Shown here: piece by piece, positions 27,600-35,999 of the stretch | Layout of the letters: each line of letters starts with the position of its first letter | How positions within the stretch are numbered: the stretch's first letter is position 1 | NCBI RefSeq assembly: GCF_008253865.1 | Contig: NZ_CP042331.1 | Location: forward strand, 2,418,001 to 2,482,000 | Length of the DNA stretch: 64,000 nucleotides | Direction of reading: 5' to 3' | Source of the DNA: Bosea sp. F3-2 | Lineage (GTDB): Bacteria > Pseudomonadota > Alphaproteobacteria > Rhizobiales > Beijerinckiaceae | Position numbers and translations under genes: made by a program | Notes under the pieces: generated by a model | Told to the model about the DNA's origin: nothing | Databases searched by the model: none | The model's input: only the letters and a program-made list of their open reading frames with translations

Positions 27600-28454
27600 C
27601 TAGCCGTTTCGTTCCCGCTCCCCGGCCGGCAGCCGGGCCGTGGCGCGCTCGCCACCGAAATACGCCTTCAGCCACGGATGTTCCGAGGCCAGCATCGTCG
27701 CCAGCGGGCCAACCGCGATCACCTTCTTGTCCGCCAGCGCGGCGATTCGGTCACAGGCATGATACAGGCTGTCGAGATCATGGGTCACCATGAAGACGGT
27801 GAGCCCGAGAGTCTTCTTCAGCGTCATGATGAGGTCGTCGAACTCGGCCGCGCCAATAGGGTCGAGGCCCGATGTCGGCTCGTCGAGGAAGACGATCTCC
27901 GGATCGAGCGCAAGCGCCCGGGCGAGCGCGGCCCGCTTGATCATGCCGCCCGAGAGCTCCGAGGGAACCTTGTCGGCAGCGTCGAGCGGCAAGCCGACGA
28001 GATCGAGCTTCACCATCGCCAGTTCTTCGAGCAAGTCAGGCGACAGATGCAGATATTCGCGCATCGGCACCTGAATGTTCTGCTTGACCGTCAGCGCCGA
28101 GAACAATGCGCCCTGCTGGAACATCACGCCGAAGCGACGCTCGAGGACGCGCCGCTGCTGAGGGCCGAGCGTATCGACGTTCTCGCCGAAGACCTCGATC
28201 GTTCCGCGCGCCTGGCGCACCAGGCCGAGGATCGTACGCGTCAACACGGACTTGCCCTGCCCCGAGCCGCCGACGAAACCAAGGATCTCGCCGCGCATCA
28301 CGTCGAGGTCGAGCCCGTCCATGATCACCTTCTCACCGAAGGCCACCTTGAGGTTGCGCACCCGGATCACCGCTTCGGGCTCGCCCGCATGCGACTGCTC
28401 CGCGGGCGAGACCACCTGCGCCGCATGGGCTGGAGATCTGTCGGGGAAAGCCAT
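27600..28454 (-). CDS. mlaF: ABC transporter ATPase, MlaF-like
   Basis: Cytoplasmic ATPase driving lipid transport with the MlaE-type permease. 284 residues with Walker A GGSGQGKS near 63, Q-loop 'MFQQGALF', signature 'ELSGGMIKRAALARA', Walker B 'IVFLDEPTSGLDPIGAAEFD' and switch His in 'VMVTHDL'. The GLDPI sequence after Walker B is usual for MlaF. The N-terminus has about 30 extra residues rich in Ala and Pro. Start ATG at 28454 lies two bases after the stop of the STAS-MlaE gene, so the genes are translationally linked. Confidence 0.92.
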   Translation of the reverse strand: MAFPDRSPAHAAQVVSPAEQSHAGEPEAVIRVRNLKVAFGEKVIMDGLDLDVMRGEILGFVGGSGQGKSVLTRTILGLVRQARGTIEVFGENVDTLGPQQRRVLERRFGVMFQQGALFSALTVKQNIQVPMREYLHLSPDLLEELAMVKLDLVGLPLDAADKVPSELSGGMIKRAALARALALDPEIVFLDEPTSGLDPIGAAEFDDLIMTLKKTLGLTVFMVTHDLDSLYHACDRIAALADKKVIAVGPLATMLASEHPWLKAYFGGERATARLPAGERERNG

Positions 28455-28456
28455 CG

Positions 28457-29602
28457 TCAGAACTCGATCGACGCGAAGAACATGGCGAAGAGGCCGTCGA
28501 CGACGATGACCATGAAGATCGCCTTCACCACCGAGGCGGTGACCTGGCGGCCAAGCGATTCCGCCGAGCCCTGGACCGCAAGTCCCTCGATCGAGGCGAT
28601 CAGCCCGATGACGAAGGCCATGAAGGGCGCCTTGATAAGTCCGGCGGCAAAGTGCTTCCAGGTGATGACCGACTGCAGCCGGGCAAGGAAGGTGTCGACG
28701 CCGATGCCGCCATAGAGCCATGCGACGAGGCCGGCACCTACGAGGCCCGCCATCGCCGAGATGAAGGTCAGGATCGGCAGAGAGATGATCAGGGCGAGAA
28801 TGCGCGGCACGACGAGCACCTCGATCGGGTCGAGCCCCATCACGCGCAGTGCGTCGATCTCCTCGCGCATCTTCATCGACCCGATCTCGGCGGTGAAGGC
28901 CGAGCCGGAGCGGCCCGCGATCATGATCGAGGTCAGCAGCACGGCGAGTTCGCGCAGGATCAGGATGCCGGTCAGGTTGACGACGAAAGCCGAGGCGCCG
29001 AACTGCTGAAGCTGAAAGATGCCCTGTTGCGCGACGATGCAGCCGACCAGGAACGAGATCAGCATGATGATCGGCGCGCCGTTGAAGGCGATCAGCTCGA
29101 TCTGGTTGACCAGGGACGGCCCGCGGAACTTGCGAGGACCTAGGAAGACGCCGGCAGAACCGACCACGACTTCGCCAAGGAACATCGCGCCGCCGACCAT
29201 GTCGCGGCCGAAGCCCACGACCGCCTCGCCGATATCGACCAGAATGTCGACCACGCGGAAATGCTGGTGCGGCGCCGGCTGGTCCTCGTCATGGACCTGG
29301 ACCTCCGCAAGCAGGATGGCGTGCTCGGGCTTGTCGCTGACGATTTCGATGGCTGCGCCATCTCGCTCGCGTTGCGCCTTCAGACGGTTGAGGACGTAGG
29401 CGCCGAGCGTATCGAGACGGGTGACGTCGGAGAGATCGAGCCGCACATGGCGCGCCTGCGGCAGATGCTCGACGATCTCCGCGATCAACTCCTCGATGCG
29501 CGGGGCACGATCGGCGCTCCAGGAACCGGCGAGCGCCACCGCGACCGTCCCGGCATCGGAGCGGATGGTCGTCTGCGGTTCGGCGGTATCAACGCTCGCC
29601 AT
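28457..29602 (-). CDS. mlaE: MlaE-type permease with N-terminal STAS domain
   Basis: Membrane subunit of the lipid ABC transporter, fused to a STAS domain that in E. coli is the separate protein MlaB. 381 residues: STAS domain at about 15-105 ('LDLSDVTRLDTLGAYVLNRL'), linker, then the MlaE/DUF140 permease with about five hydrophobic helices and the family motifs 'FGASAFVVNLTGILILRELAVLL' region and 'EIDALRVMGLDPIE'. First gene of a minus-strand operon with the ATPase, MCE protein and lipoprotein. The upstream ribosome site GAGGGA is 14 bases away, so the exact start is fairly but not fully secure. Confidence 0.92.
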   Translation of the reverse strand: MASVDTAEPQTTIRSDAGTVAVALAGSWSADRAPRIEELIAEIVEHLPQARHVRLDLSDVTRLDTLGAYVLNRLKAQRERDGAAIEIVSDKPEHAILLAEVQVHDEDQPAPHQHFRVVDILVDIGEAVVGFGRDMVGGAMFLGEVVVGSAGVFLGPRKFRGPSLVNQIELIAFNGAPIIMLISFLVGCIVAQQGIFQLQQFGASAFVVNLTGILILRELAVLLTSIMIAGRSGSAFTAEIGSMKMREEIDALRVMGLDPIEVLVVPRILALIISLPILTFISAMAGLVGAGLVAWLYGGIGVDTFLARLQSVITWKHFAAGLIKAPFMAFVIGLIASIEGLAVQGSAESLGRQVTASVVKAIFMVIVVDGLFAMFFASIEF

Positions 29603-29903
29603 GTCGCTGTGACGTCCCTCGCCCTGCCCGGGACAGCCTCGCGGCTGCGCAACACCGGTCTATCGCGCCGAAATCCACCCCTTGCCCCCTGTATTGCCGC
29701 GACCAGGGCACTTGGCAAGCATAGGGCAATGTCCAGCGCGCTTCCGCCGGAAAGCGTTGCCGAAGGGCCATAGAATTGGCCGTTTCCGAGACAGCCCAGC
29801 TCACTGTGCCGCCGGAAGCAGCAATTCCTTAAGCAATCGTGGAGCAGCCTCGTTCCTGGAACATCCCGACCGCCGCTGATTCGGCCGGTCCATCGAAGGC
29901 AGA
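29603..29903. other. 301 bp divergent promoter region, no gene seen
   Basis: Lies between the start of the Mla-type operon and the start of the conserved unknown gene on the other strand, so it should hold two promoters. I see no palindrome of the families found elsewhere in the window, no convincing -35/-10 pair and no credible small reading frame. Confidence 0.45.
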
Positions 29904-30773
29904 ATGGTCATGGGCGACCCGCGCTCGCTGACACCGCTGAGCCAGGCTGACTACGAGGCGATTGAAGCCGCGGTCATGGAGACGTCCCGCGGCCGCTGGT
30001 TCATGGCCGAATACGCCAAGCGCAACCGCCAGGCCGATACGCTCCAGCTGCTCGGCGCAATCCACCGGATCGAGCGCGTCGTCGGACTCGGCGTGCAGGA
30101 GACCAGCCGCGAAACCAACCTGATCGAAGCCGCTGCCCTGATCAGCGATCTGCGCAGCGACCTGGAGCGCGTGAGCGGCAAGGCCGACATTCGCTCGTCC
30201 GGGCTCGCCGTCCGGATCGAACAGGCGGCCGGCACCGTTCTCTCCGCCACGGAAAACATCCAGGAGGCGGCCTGGGGACTGCGCGAAGCCGGCGCAGACG
30301 AAGGGCTCTGCGACAAGCTCGATCAGCACTCTGCCGAAATCTCGACCGCGATCGCCGTCGTCGACGGGCTCGTCCAGCGGATCGACAAGATCTCCGACAC
30401 CATCGCCATGCTGGATTCAAGCCTGCGCGCCTTCGGCGAGATTTCGCGAGAGCCGAGCACCAGCTTCGAGATCATGGCCGCGGCCGCCGAGCGAACGGTA
30501 ACGCCGACGCCGCCCCCACCGGCGATCCGTCGCAGCTACGGCGATGCAAGCATCGCCGCATCGGACGAGCCGTCAACTCCATATCAGCTCAATGATCAGG
30601 CTGCTCCGGAGACGCGCATGGGAACCGTGCATCTCCTCGACGACGACCTCGCCTTCGAGGAGCCGCCAGTCGCACCGCCTGAACCGCAGCGCGTCGCTGC
30701 CGGCTATTCGGAGGCGGGCCTGCGCGAGATCGATGCGCTGCAGGCTGATCGCAAGCTGGCCTATTTCGTCTAG
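29904..30773 (+). CDS. Conserved alphaproteobacterial protein of unknown function
   Basis: Not assigned to a family. The 289-residue product begins with a distinctive block 'LSQADYEAIEAAVMETSRGRWFMAEYAKRNR' (residues about 11-41; key positions Tyr17, Glu18, Arg29, Trp32) that I associate with widely conserved Hyphomicrobiales proteins. Residues about 45-175 are helical and probably coiled-coil, and residues 190-285 are Pro/Ala/Glu-rich and likely disordered. The tail ends 'LQADRKLAYFV', which may be a short interaction motif. No signal or membrane segment. Some relatives are labelled as CheZ-like, but I cannot see the CheZ catalytic signature. An ATG at 29910 is an alternative start. Confidence 0.75.
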   Translation: MVMGDPRSLTPLSQADYEAIEAAVMETSRGRWFMAEYAKRNRQADTLQLLGAIHRIERVVGLGVQETSRETNLIEAAALISDLRSDLERVSGKADIRSSGLAVRIEQAAGTVLSATENIQEAAWGLREAGADEGLCDKLDQHSAEISTAIAVVDGLVQRIDKISDTIAMLDSSLRAFGEISREPSTSFEIMAAAAERTVTPTPPPPAIRRSYGDASIAASDEPSTPYQLNDQAAPETRMGTVHLLDDDLAFEEPPVAPPEPQRVAAGYSEAGLREIDALQADRKLAYFV

Positions 30774-30826
30774 CGGCGCTGCGCGTGATCGCGAGCGCGG
30801 CTCGGAAGCCACGCTTCAAGCAGGCG

Positions 30827-31702
30827 TCAGTTCTCGCGCCGGATCGCGCTCTCGTGCCAGCGATGCAGCAGCAGGTAGGAGATCAGGCTCGTCGCCAGAA
30901 AGATCGCGATGCCCGACAGCGAGATCATCACCAGCGCGGCGAAGACGCGCGGGATCTTGAGCTGGTAGCCAGCCTCCAGGATGCGATAGGCGAGGCCCGA
31001 GGCGCTGCCGCCCGTTCCTGCGACAAACTCCGCCACCACCGCGCCGATCAGCGCGAGGCCTCCCGAGATCTTCAGCCCTGCCAGGAAATAGGGCAGCGCC
31101 GCCGGCAGCTTGAGATAGCGCATCGTCTGCCAGCGCGAGGCGCCGTAGAGTTCGAACAGGTTGACGAGATTGTGGTCGGCCGAGTTCAGCCCGAGGATGG
31201 TGTTGGACAGGATCGGGAAGAAGGCGACGATCCAGGCGCAGATCAACAGCGACAGGTCGATGTCGTTGGCCCAGATGATGATCAGCGGGGCGATGGCGAC
31301 GATCGGCGTGACCTGCAGGATCACGGCATAGGGCAAGAGCGCCATCTCCAGCCATTTCGACTGGCTGAACAGCACGGCAAGCGTCACGCCGACGACGATA
31401 GCCGCCGCGAGCGCCATGAAGGTGATCTTCAGCGTGATCCAGAGCGAGCCCGAGAGCGTGCCCCAATCGGCGACCAGCGTCTGGCCGACCAGGATCGGCC
31501 CCGGCAGCACATAGGACGGGATCTCGTTCCAGCGGACCGCGAATTCCCAGAGCGCCAGCACGATCACGCCGATCGCGAGTGGGGCGAGGATACGCGGCCA
31601 GACGCTGACCGGCAGGCCGAGAATGCGCGCCTCGGCCGCAGCAACAGGCAGCGCCTGCGCGTCGGTGCCGTCCGACGCCAGCGTTTCAACAGGCGCGCTC
31701 AT
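30827..31702 (-). CDS. ABC transporter permease, SsuC/TauC type
   Basis: Membrane subunit of an NMT1/THI5-type importer. 291 residues with about six hydrophobic helices and the permease cytoplasmic loop 'LFELYGASRWQTMRYLKLPAALPYFLAGLKIS' (EAA-like loop, Gly at 'YGAS'). Its start overlaps the ATPase stop by four bases (ATGA), which indicates translational coupling. It is the last gene of the binding protein-ATPase-permease set. The relatives transport taurine, sulfonates, thiamine precursors or riboflavin; the sequence alone does not decide. Confidence 0.92.
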   Translation of the reverse strand: MSAPVETLASDGTDAQALPVAAAEARILGLPVSVWPRILAPLAIGVIVLALWEFAVRWNEIPSYVLPGPILVGQTLVADWGTLSGSLWITLKITFMALAAAIVVGVTLAVLFSQSKWLEMALLPYAVILQVTPIVAIAPLIIIWANDIDLSLLICAWIVAFFPILSNTILGLNSADHNLVNLFELYGASRWQTMRYLKLPAALPYFLAGLKISGGLALIGAVVAEFVAGTGGSASGLAYRILEAGYQLKIPRVFAALVMISLSGIAIFLATSLISYLLLHRWHESAIRREN

Positions 31703-32550
31703 CGGCCGATCGCTTCCTTGAGCTTGGTGGAGGCGACGCGGCAGAGATGGGCGTATTCGCCAGAAGTCCGGAACAGCTCGTCGCGGGGATAGTCGGCCTC
31801 GACGGAAAGATCGGCCATGACCCGGCCGGGCCTCGCCGCCATTACCACGATCCGCTGCGAGAGATAGACCGACTCGAACACCGAATGGGTGACGAAGACA
31901 GCGGTGAAGCGCTCACGCCACCACAGCTCCAGCAAATCGTCGTTGAGGCGATGGCGGGTGATCTCGTCGAGCGCGGCAAAAGGCTCGTCCATCAGCAGAA
32001 TCTTCGGGCGCATCACCAGCGCGCGGGCGATCGAGACACGCATCTTCATGCCGCCCGAAAGCTCACGCGGATAGGATTTCTCGAAGCCCTTGAGGCCGAC
32101 CAGCGCCAGCATCTCGGCCGCGCGCGCTTCCGCCTCGGCCCGCGGCACGCCCTTCAGCTTCAGCGGCAGCATGACGTTGGCGACGGCGTTGGCCCAGGGC
32201 ATCAGCGTCGGGTCCTGGAAGACGAAGCCGAGATCGCGCGCGCCATGGCCGATGCTGCCCTGGGCCGCGCCCGTCTCGCCCGGCCAGGTGATCGTGCCGG
32301 AGCTCGGTGCACCGAGGCCGGCGATCATGCGCAGGAGCGTCGACTTTCCGCAGCCGGAAGGGCCGAGCAGGCTGATGAACTGCCCTGCTCCGAGTTCGAG
32401 ATCGACATCGCGGACGGCGAGCGTGCCGTTGGCGAAGCGCTTCGAGACGTGCCGCACCGCCACCAGCGGAGCAGCAGCGCTTTCCTTGTCTACCGGTGTG
32501 CTCAGATAGGCTGTGTCCAAAGCCTGATGGTCCGATCTTGGTATTGGCAT
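31699..32550 (-). CDS. ABC transporter ATPase, SsuB/TauB type
   Basis: Energises the importer with the neighbouring permease and binding protein. 283 residues: Walker A GPSGCGKST near 63, Q-loop 'GFVFQDPTLMPW' (the TLMPW sequence is typical of the SsuB/TauB group), signature 'LSGGMKMRVSIARAL', Walker B 'ILLMDEPFAALDEITR' and switch 'FVTHSVFE'. The C-terminus 'RDELFRTSGEYAHLCRVASTKLKE' also matches the group. A dispersed palindrome separates it from the upstream binding-protein gene. Confidence 0.93.
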   Translation of the reverse strand: MPIPRSDHQALDTAYLSTPVDKESAAAPLVAVRHVSKRFANGTLAVRDVDLELGAGQFISLLGPSGCGKSTLLRMIAGLGAPSSGTITWPGETGAAQGSIGHGARDLGFVFQDPTLMPWANAVANVMLPLKLKGVPRAEAEARAAEMLALVGLKGFEKSYPRELSGGMKMRVSIARALVMRPKILLMDEPFAALDEITRHRLNDDLLELWWRERFTAVFVTHSVFESVYLSQRIVVMAARPGRVMADLSVEADYPRDELFRTSGEYAHLCRVASTKLKEAIGR

Positions 32551-32556
32551 CGCCTC

Positions 32557-32667
32557 GTCATCCCGGGCGACCGAAGGGAGACCCGGGATCCATGCCGGAG
32601 CCTCTCCGATACGGGTTCAGGCATGGATCCCGGATCGGCGCCGCTGACGCGGCTTGTCCGGGATGAC
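32557..32667. repeat. Dispersed intergenic palindrome between binding protein and ATPase genes
   Basis: About 111 bp. Outer ends CGTCATCCCGG and CCGGGATGAC; inner arms GGGATCCATGCC and GGCATGGATCCC. It lies within the importer operon, downstream of the binding-protein gene on the minus strand. That is the position in which REP-type hairpins protect binding-protein mRNA in other bacteria. Confidence 0.85.
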
Positions 32668-32693
32668 CCGCCCTTTCAGGATGGGGGCTCGGC

Positions 32694-33725
32694 TCAGGCC
32701 TTGCCGATGCCCTTGTTCACGAAGGCGAGGCTGTAGGCCTTCTTGAAGTCGACACCGGCAGGGATCACCCCGGCGTCGGTCATCGTCTTGGCGAAGCTCG
32801 CCCAGCGCGCATCGGTCATCGCGCCGATGCCGAGCGTCAGCGCGTCGCCGGACAGCACGATGCCGCGCTCGTTCATCACCTTGAGCGCGTAATCGATCTT
32901 CTCCTGATCCATGTCGGGATTATCCTTCAGGATCCGGGCGTTGGCGGCTGCGATATTGGGGCCGCCCTTCATGTACTCCGCCCAGCCTTCGAGCGTCGCG
33001 TCGACGAAGCGCTGCACCAGATCCTTCTTCTCCTCGGTCATCTTCCGGGAGACGGTGATGGTGGTGTTGTAGTTCTCGAAGCCGGCGTCGGCGAGGAGAT
33101 GGACGACCGGCTCGACGCCCGCCTTGCGGATGACGAAGGGCTCGGAAGACAGGAAGCCCTGCTGCGAGATCTTCTTGTCGGCCAGGAACGGCGCCATGTT
33201 GAAGGTGTAGGGCCGGATCTGCTCGTCGCGATAGCCGAATTTGAGCTTCAGGAACGGCCAGAAGCCGACGCGCGCCTGCGCGCCGATGAGGATCGGCTTG
33301 TCCTTGAGGTCGGCGAGCGTGTCGTTGCCCTGGCCGGGATGCGAGATCAGGACCTGCGGGTCCTTCTGGAAGATCGAGGCGATGCAGAGGAAAGGCAGGT
33401 TCTCCTGCGCGAAGCTGAGCGCCTCCAGCGAGTTGCCCATGATCATGTCGACGCGGCCGCCGAGCAGGAGCTGGGTCGGGTTCTGTTGCGGTCCGCCGGG
33501 GCGGATATCGACCTCGATGCCGTATTTCTTGTAGATGCCGTTGGTCGCGGCCAGGTAGAAGCCACCATGTTCGGTCTGGGCGCGCCAATTGGTCTGGTAG
33601 CTGACCTTGTCGAGTGTCTGCGCATTGACGCGCGCACCCGGCACGGGGATGAGCAGGGACGCGGCGGAGCCGCCGACCAGCCCGAGCGCGGCGCGCCGGT
33701 TCACGCGATATTTCATCGTCGTCAT
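32694..33725 (-). CDS. ABC substrate-binding protein, NMT1/THI5 family
   Basis: Periplasmic receptor for the adjacent permease and ATPase. 343 residues, with a twin-arginine-type signal (VNRRAALGLVGGSAASLL, cleavage near ARVNA-QT) and the family's first block 'VSYQTNWRAQTEHGGFYLAATNGIYKKYG'. Further matches are 'GGRVDMIMGNSLEAL' and 'IGAQARVGFW'. Family members bind HMP and other pyrimidine precursors, riboflavin or small organic ligands. The neighbouring creatininase-family gene hints at an amide-containing or cyclic substrate, which is inference. GGGGAG upstream supports the ATG at 33725. Confidence 0.9.
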   Translation of the reverse strand: MTTMKYRVNRRAALGLVGGSAASLLIPVPGARVNAQTLDKVSYQTNWRAQTEHGGFYLAATNGIYKKYGIEVDIRPGGPQQNPTQLLLGGRVDMIMGNSLEALSFAQENLPFLCIASIFQKDPQVLISHPGQGNDTLADLKDKPILIGAQARVGFWPFLKLKFGYRDEQIRPYTFNMAPFLADKKISQQGFLSSEPFVIRKAGVEPVVHLLADAGFENYNTTITVSRKMTEEKKDLVQRFVDATLEGWAEYMKGGPNIAAANARILKDNPDMDQEKIDYALKVMNERGIVLSGDALTLGIGAMTDARWASFAKTMTDAGVIPAGVDFKKAYSLAFVNKGIGKA

Positions 33726-33874
33726 CTCGCTATCTCCCCTCATGCCTGCCGGCGGGCCAGCCACTGGCCCGTCTCCTTATCCCATGCGATAGGACGGCGG
33801 GACAATGCAACGCCGCGCCACCGGGTTTCTGCACAGAAACAAGGCAATCGCGCCGGCCCCTGACAGGCCTGATC

Positions 33875-34675
33875 ATGACTGCACGTTTCTGGGGTGACCT
33901 GAAGAGTTCCGATTTCGCTGCGCTCTCGCCCGAGCGCACCGTGGCGGTGCTGCCGCTGGCCGCGATCGAGCAGCACGGCCCTCACCTGCCGGTCTCGGTC
34001 GACACCACCGTGATGAACGCCATGCTGGCCGAAGCGATGCCGCTGGTGCCGGCCGACCTCGACGTGCTCGTCCTGCCGACTCAAGCCGTCTGCAAGTCGA
34101 ACGAGCATCTGCACTCGCCGGGCACGTTGACGATCGGCTGGGAGAGCGCGATCCGCGCCTGGATCGAGATCGGCGAGAGCGTGAAACGTGCCGGCTTCCG
34201 AAAGCTCGTGCTGATCACCTCCCATGGCGGCAATGTCGATCCGATGAAGATCGTCGCGCGGGAGCTGCGCGTCGGCCACGGCATGCTCGCCGTCACCACG
34301 GCCTGGATGTCCTTCGGCCTGCCGGACGGGCTCTATGACGAGCTCGACATCCGCCACGGCATCCATGGCGGCGATGTCGAGACCTCGCTGATGCTGCATT
34401 TCCGGCCGGACCTCGTCGATATGAGCAAGGCAGCGCCCTTCAAGCCGCATACGGTGACGATGGCCGAGGAGGGCTACACACATCTGCGGCCAACCGGCCC
34501 GCATGCCTTCGCCTGGATGGCGCAGGACGTGAACCGCTCCGGCGCAGTCGGCGACGCCAGCCTCGCGACCGCAGAGAAAGGCAAGGCGACGGCCGCCCTG
34601 CAGGCAAAGGGCTTCGTCCAGTTGATGGCGGATGTCGCGCGCCTGCCGCTCGATACGCTCTTCCAGGCGGGCTGA
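33875..34675 (+). CDS. Creatininase-family amidohydrolase
   Basis: Metal-dependent amidase of the creatinine amidohydrolase family (also includes MftE and FAPy deformylases). 266 residues with the three metal-site motifs: 'IEQHGPHLPVSVDT' (Glu32, His34, Asp43), 'ITSHGGNVDP' with a conserved His, and 'HGGDVETSLML' with the metal-binding Glu. Divergent from the NMT1-type binding protein with 149 bp between the starts, which suggests common control and a link between transport and hydrolysis. True creatininases carry additional residues that I cannot confirm, so the substrate stays open. Confidence 0.88.
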   Translation: MTARFWGDLKSSDFAALSPERTVAVLPLAAIEQHGPHLPVSVDTTVMNAMLAEAMPLVPADLDVLVLPTQAVCKSNEHLHSPGTLTIGWESAIRAWIEIGESVKRAGFRKLVLITSHGGNVDPMKIVARELRVGHGMLAVTTAWMSFGLPDGLYDELDIRHGIHGGDVETSLMLHFRPDLVDMSKAAPFKPHTVTMAEEGYTHLRPTGPHAFAWMAQDVNRSGAVGDASLATAEKGKATAALQAKGFVQLMADVARLPLDTLFQAG

Positions 34676-34702
34676 AGACCGTCGCGCCCATCCAGGAAAC
34701 AC

Positions 34703-34808
34703 CGTCATTCCGGGCGGAGCGCAGCGGAGACCCGGAATCCATCGTAGAGCGCAGCGACCTTCGATGGATTCCGGATCGGCGCCGCTTCGCGGCTTGTCCG
34801 GAATGACG
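34703..34808. repeat. Dispersed intergenic palindrome, GTCATTCCGG type
   Basis: About 106 bp between the convergent creatininase-family and soxR genes. Begins CGTCATTCCGGG and ends CCGGAATGACG; inner arms CCGGAATCCATCG and CGATGGATTCCGG. Position suggests a possible bidirectional transcription stop. Confidence 0.85.
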
Positions 34809-34851
34809 GCGTGTTATTGTGAAAGGCGATAGGTTCCCCCCTTCCAGAGCC

Positions 34852-35307
34852 TCAATCGGGATCGAGGAGACGCGGACCCGGCCCCTCCTCGCCCAGCCGG
34901 TCGAGCGGATTGTGCAGCGGACAGTCGCGCACCGAGAGACAGCCGCAGCCGATGCAGCCGTTGAGATGGTCGCGCAACCGCGTCAGCCGGTCGATGCGGT
35001 GCTCCAACTCGGCCTTCCAGGCGGATGACAGCCGCGTCCAGTCCGCGACGGTCGGCGTGCGTTCCTGTGGCAGGGCCTTGAAGGCCTCGCGGATGGTCTT
35101 CAGCGGCATGCCGGCGCGCTGCGCCACCTTGATGATCGCGACCCGGCGCAGCACCTCGCGCGGATAGCGGCGCTGGTTGCCGGGCGTGCGATGGCTGCGG
35201 ATCAGCCCCTCCGCTTCGTAGAAATGCAGTGCTGACACGGCGAGCCCACTACGGCGCGCGACGTCGCCGACGCTGAGTTCGCCCGGCAAGGACATCTGCT
35301 GGGACAT
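34852..35307 (-). CDS. soxR: Redox-sensitive transcriptional activator SoxR (MerR family)
   Basis: Homodimeric 2Fe-2S transcription factor that activates when the cluster is oxidised, usually by redox-cycling compounds. 151 residues: N-terminal MerR-type helix-turn-helix ('LSVGDVARRSGLAVSALHFYEAEGL'), dimerisation helix, then the cluster motif CIGCGCLSVRDC with Cys118, Cys121, Cys123 and Cys129, exactly the SoxR spacing (C-x2-C-x-C-x5-C). Divergent from a flavin reductase whose promoter carries a SoxR-type box, so that gene is the likely target. In non-enteric bacteria SoxR commonly controls such reductases and efflux genes directly, without SoxS. Confidence 0.96.
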   Translation of the reverse strand: MSQQMSLPGELSVGDVARRSGLAVSALHFYEAEGLIRSHRTPGNQRRYPREVLRRVAIIKVAQRAGMPLKTIREAFKALPQERTPTVADWTRLSSAWKAELEHRIDRLTRLRDHLNGCIGCGCLSVRDCPLHNPLDRLGEEGPGPRLLDPD

Positions 35308-35319
35308 CGGGAAAGCCTC

Positions 35320-35350
35320 TTGACCTTAACCTTACTTGAGGTTCTATAAG
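35320..35350 (+). promoter_or_regulatory. SoxR-type operator/promoter of the flavin reductase gene
   Basis: An imperfect dyad at 35324-35341, CCTTAACCTTACTTGAGG, matches the enteric SoxR box (CCTCAAG...CTTGAGG) at about 14 of 18 positions by eye. It lies between a -35-like TTGACC (35320-35325) and a -10-like TATAAG (35345-35350) with a 19-base spacer, the overlong spacing typical of MerR-family promoters. Transcription would run into the reductase gene starting at 35384. Confidence 0.75.
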
Positions 35351-35383
35351 CCCTGCTCCCGCGATGCAAACCGGAGCGTTTCC

Positions 35384-35977
35384 ATGCACCAGAAGGTCGA
35401 TACCCGGATCAGGCTGGCCCTGATCTACGGCAGCAGCCGCGAGGGTCGCTTCTGCGACAAGGTTGCCGGCTGGGCGATTTCGCAGATCCAGGGCGACGGC
35501 CCGTTCGATCTCGCCATCATCGACCCCGGCGAGATCGACCTTCCCCCGCGCCATGTCAGCGGCAAGCACCCTGCCCTCGAGGAGCTCAGGCAGATCATCG
35601 GCTGGGCCGACGGCTTCGTCGTGGTGACGCCCGAATACAACCGTGGCTATCCGGCGATCCTGAAGTTCCTGATCGACGCGGTCGGGCCGGAATGGCGCGG
35701 CAAGCCGGTCGGCTTCGTCTCCTATGGCGGCATTTCGGGCGGCCTGCGCGCCGTCGAGCAGCTGCGCCTCGTCTTCGGCGAACTGCACGCCGCGCCGATC
35801 CGCGACGGCGTCGCCTTCGCCGATGTCTGGAGCCGCTTCGACGCCGAGGGGCAGTTGCTCAACGCCGACCGCGCCGAACAGGCGATGGCGGCCATGCTGG
35901 GGCAGCTGCATTGGTGGGCGAGCGCGCTGCGCAAGGCGCGAGAGACCGTGCCCTACGGCCAGTTCGCACCGGCCTGA
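35384..35977 (+). CDS. NADPH-dependent FMN reductase family protein
   Basis: Flavodoxin-fold reductase or quinone reductase of 197 residues. Starts after the first strand with 'LIYGSSREGRFCDKV' (FMN phosphate loop SSREG), includes 'VVTPEYNRGYPAILKFLIDAVG' (typical PEYN-x-G-P flavin/NAD(P)H motif) and 'GFVSYGGISGGLRAVEQLR'. The ATG at 35384 is preferred; an in-frame start at 35336 would include the SoxR-type -10 region. Preceded by a SoxR-type promoter and divergent soxR, so it is probably induced by redox-cycling agents, where it could reduce quinones by two electrons. Confidence 0.9.
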   Translation: MHQKVDTRIRLALIYGSSREGRFCDKVAGWAISQIQGDGPFDLAIIDPGEIDLPPRHVSGKHPALEELRQIIGWADGFVVVTPEYNRGYPAILKFLIDAVGPEWRGKPVGFVSYGGISGGLRAVEQLRLVFGELHAAPIRDGVAFADVWSRFDAEGQLLNADRAEQAMAAMLGQLHWWASALRKARETVPYGQFAPA

Positions 35978-35999
35978 GAGGCTGTCTGGCCACGCCAGC

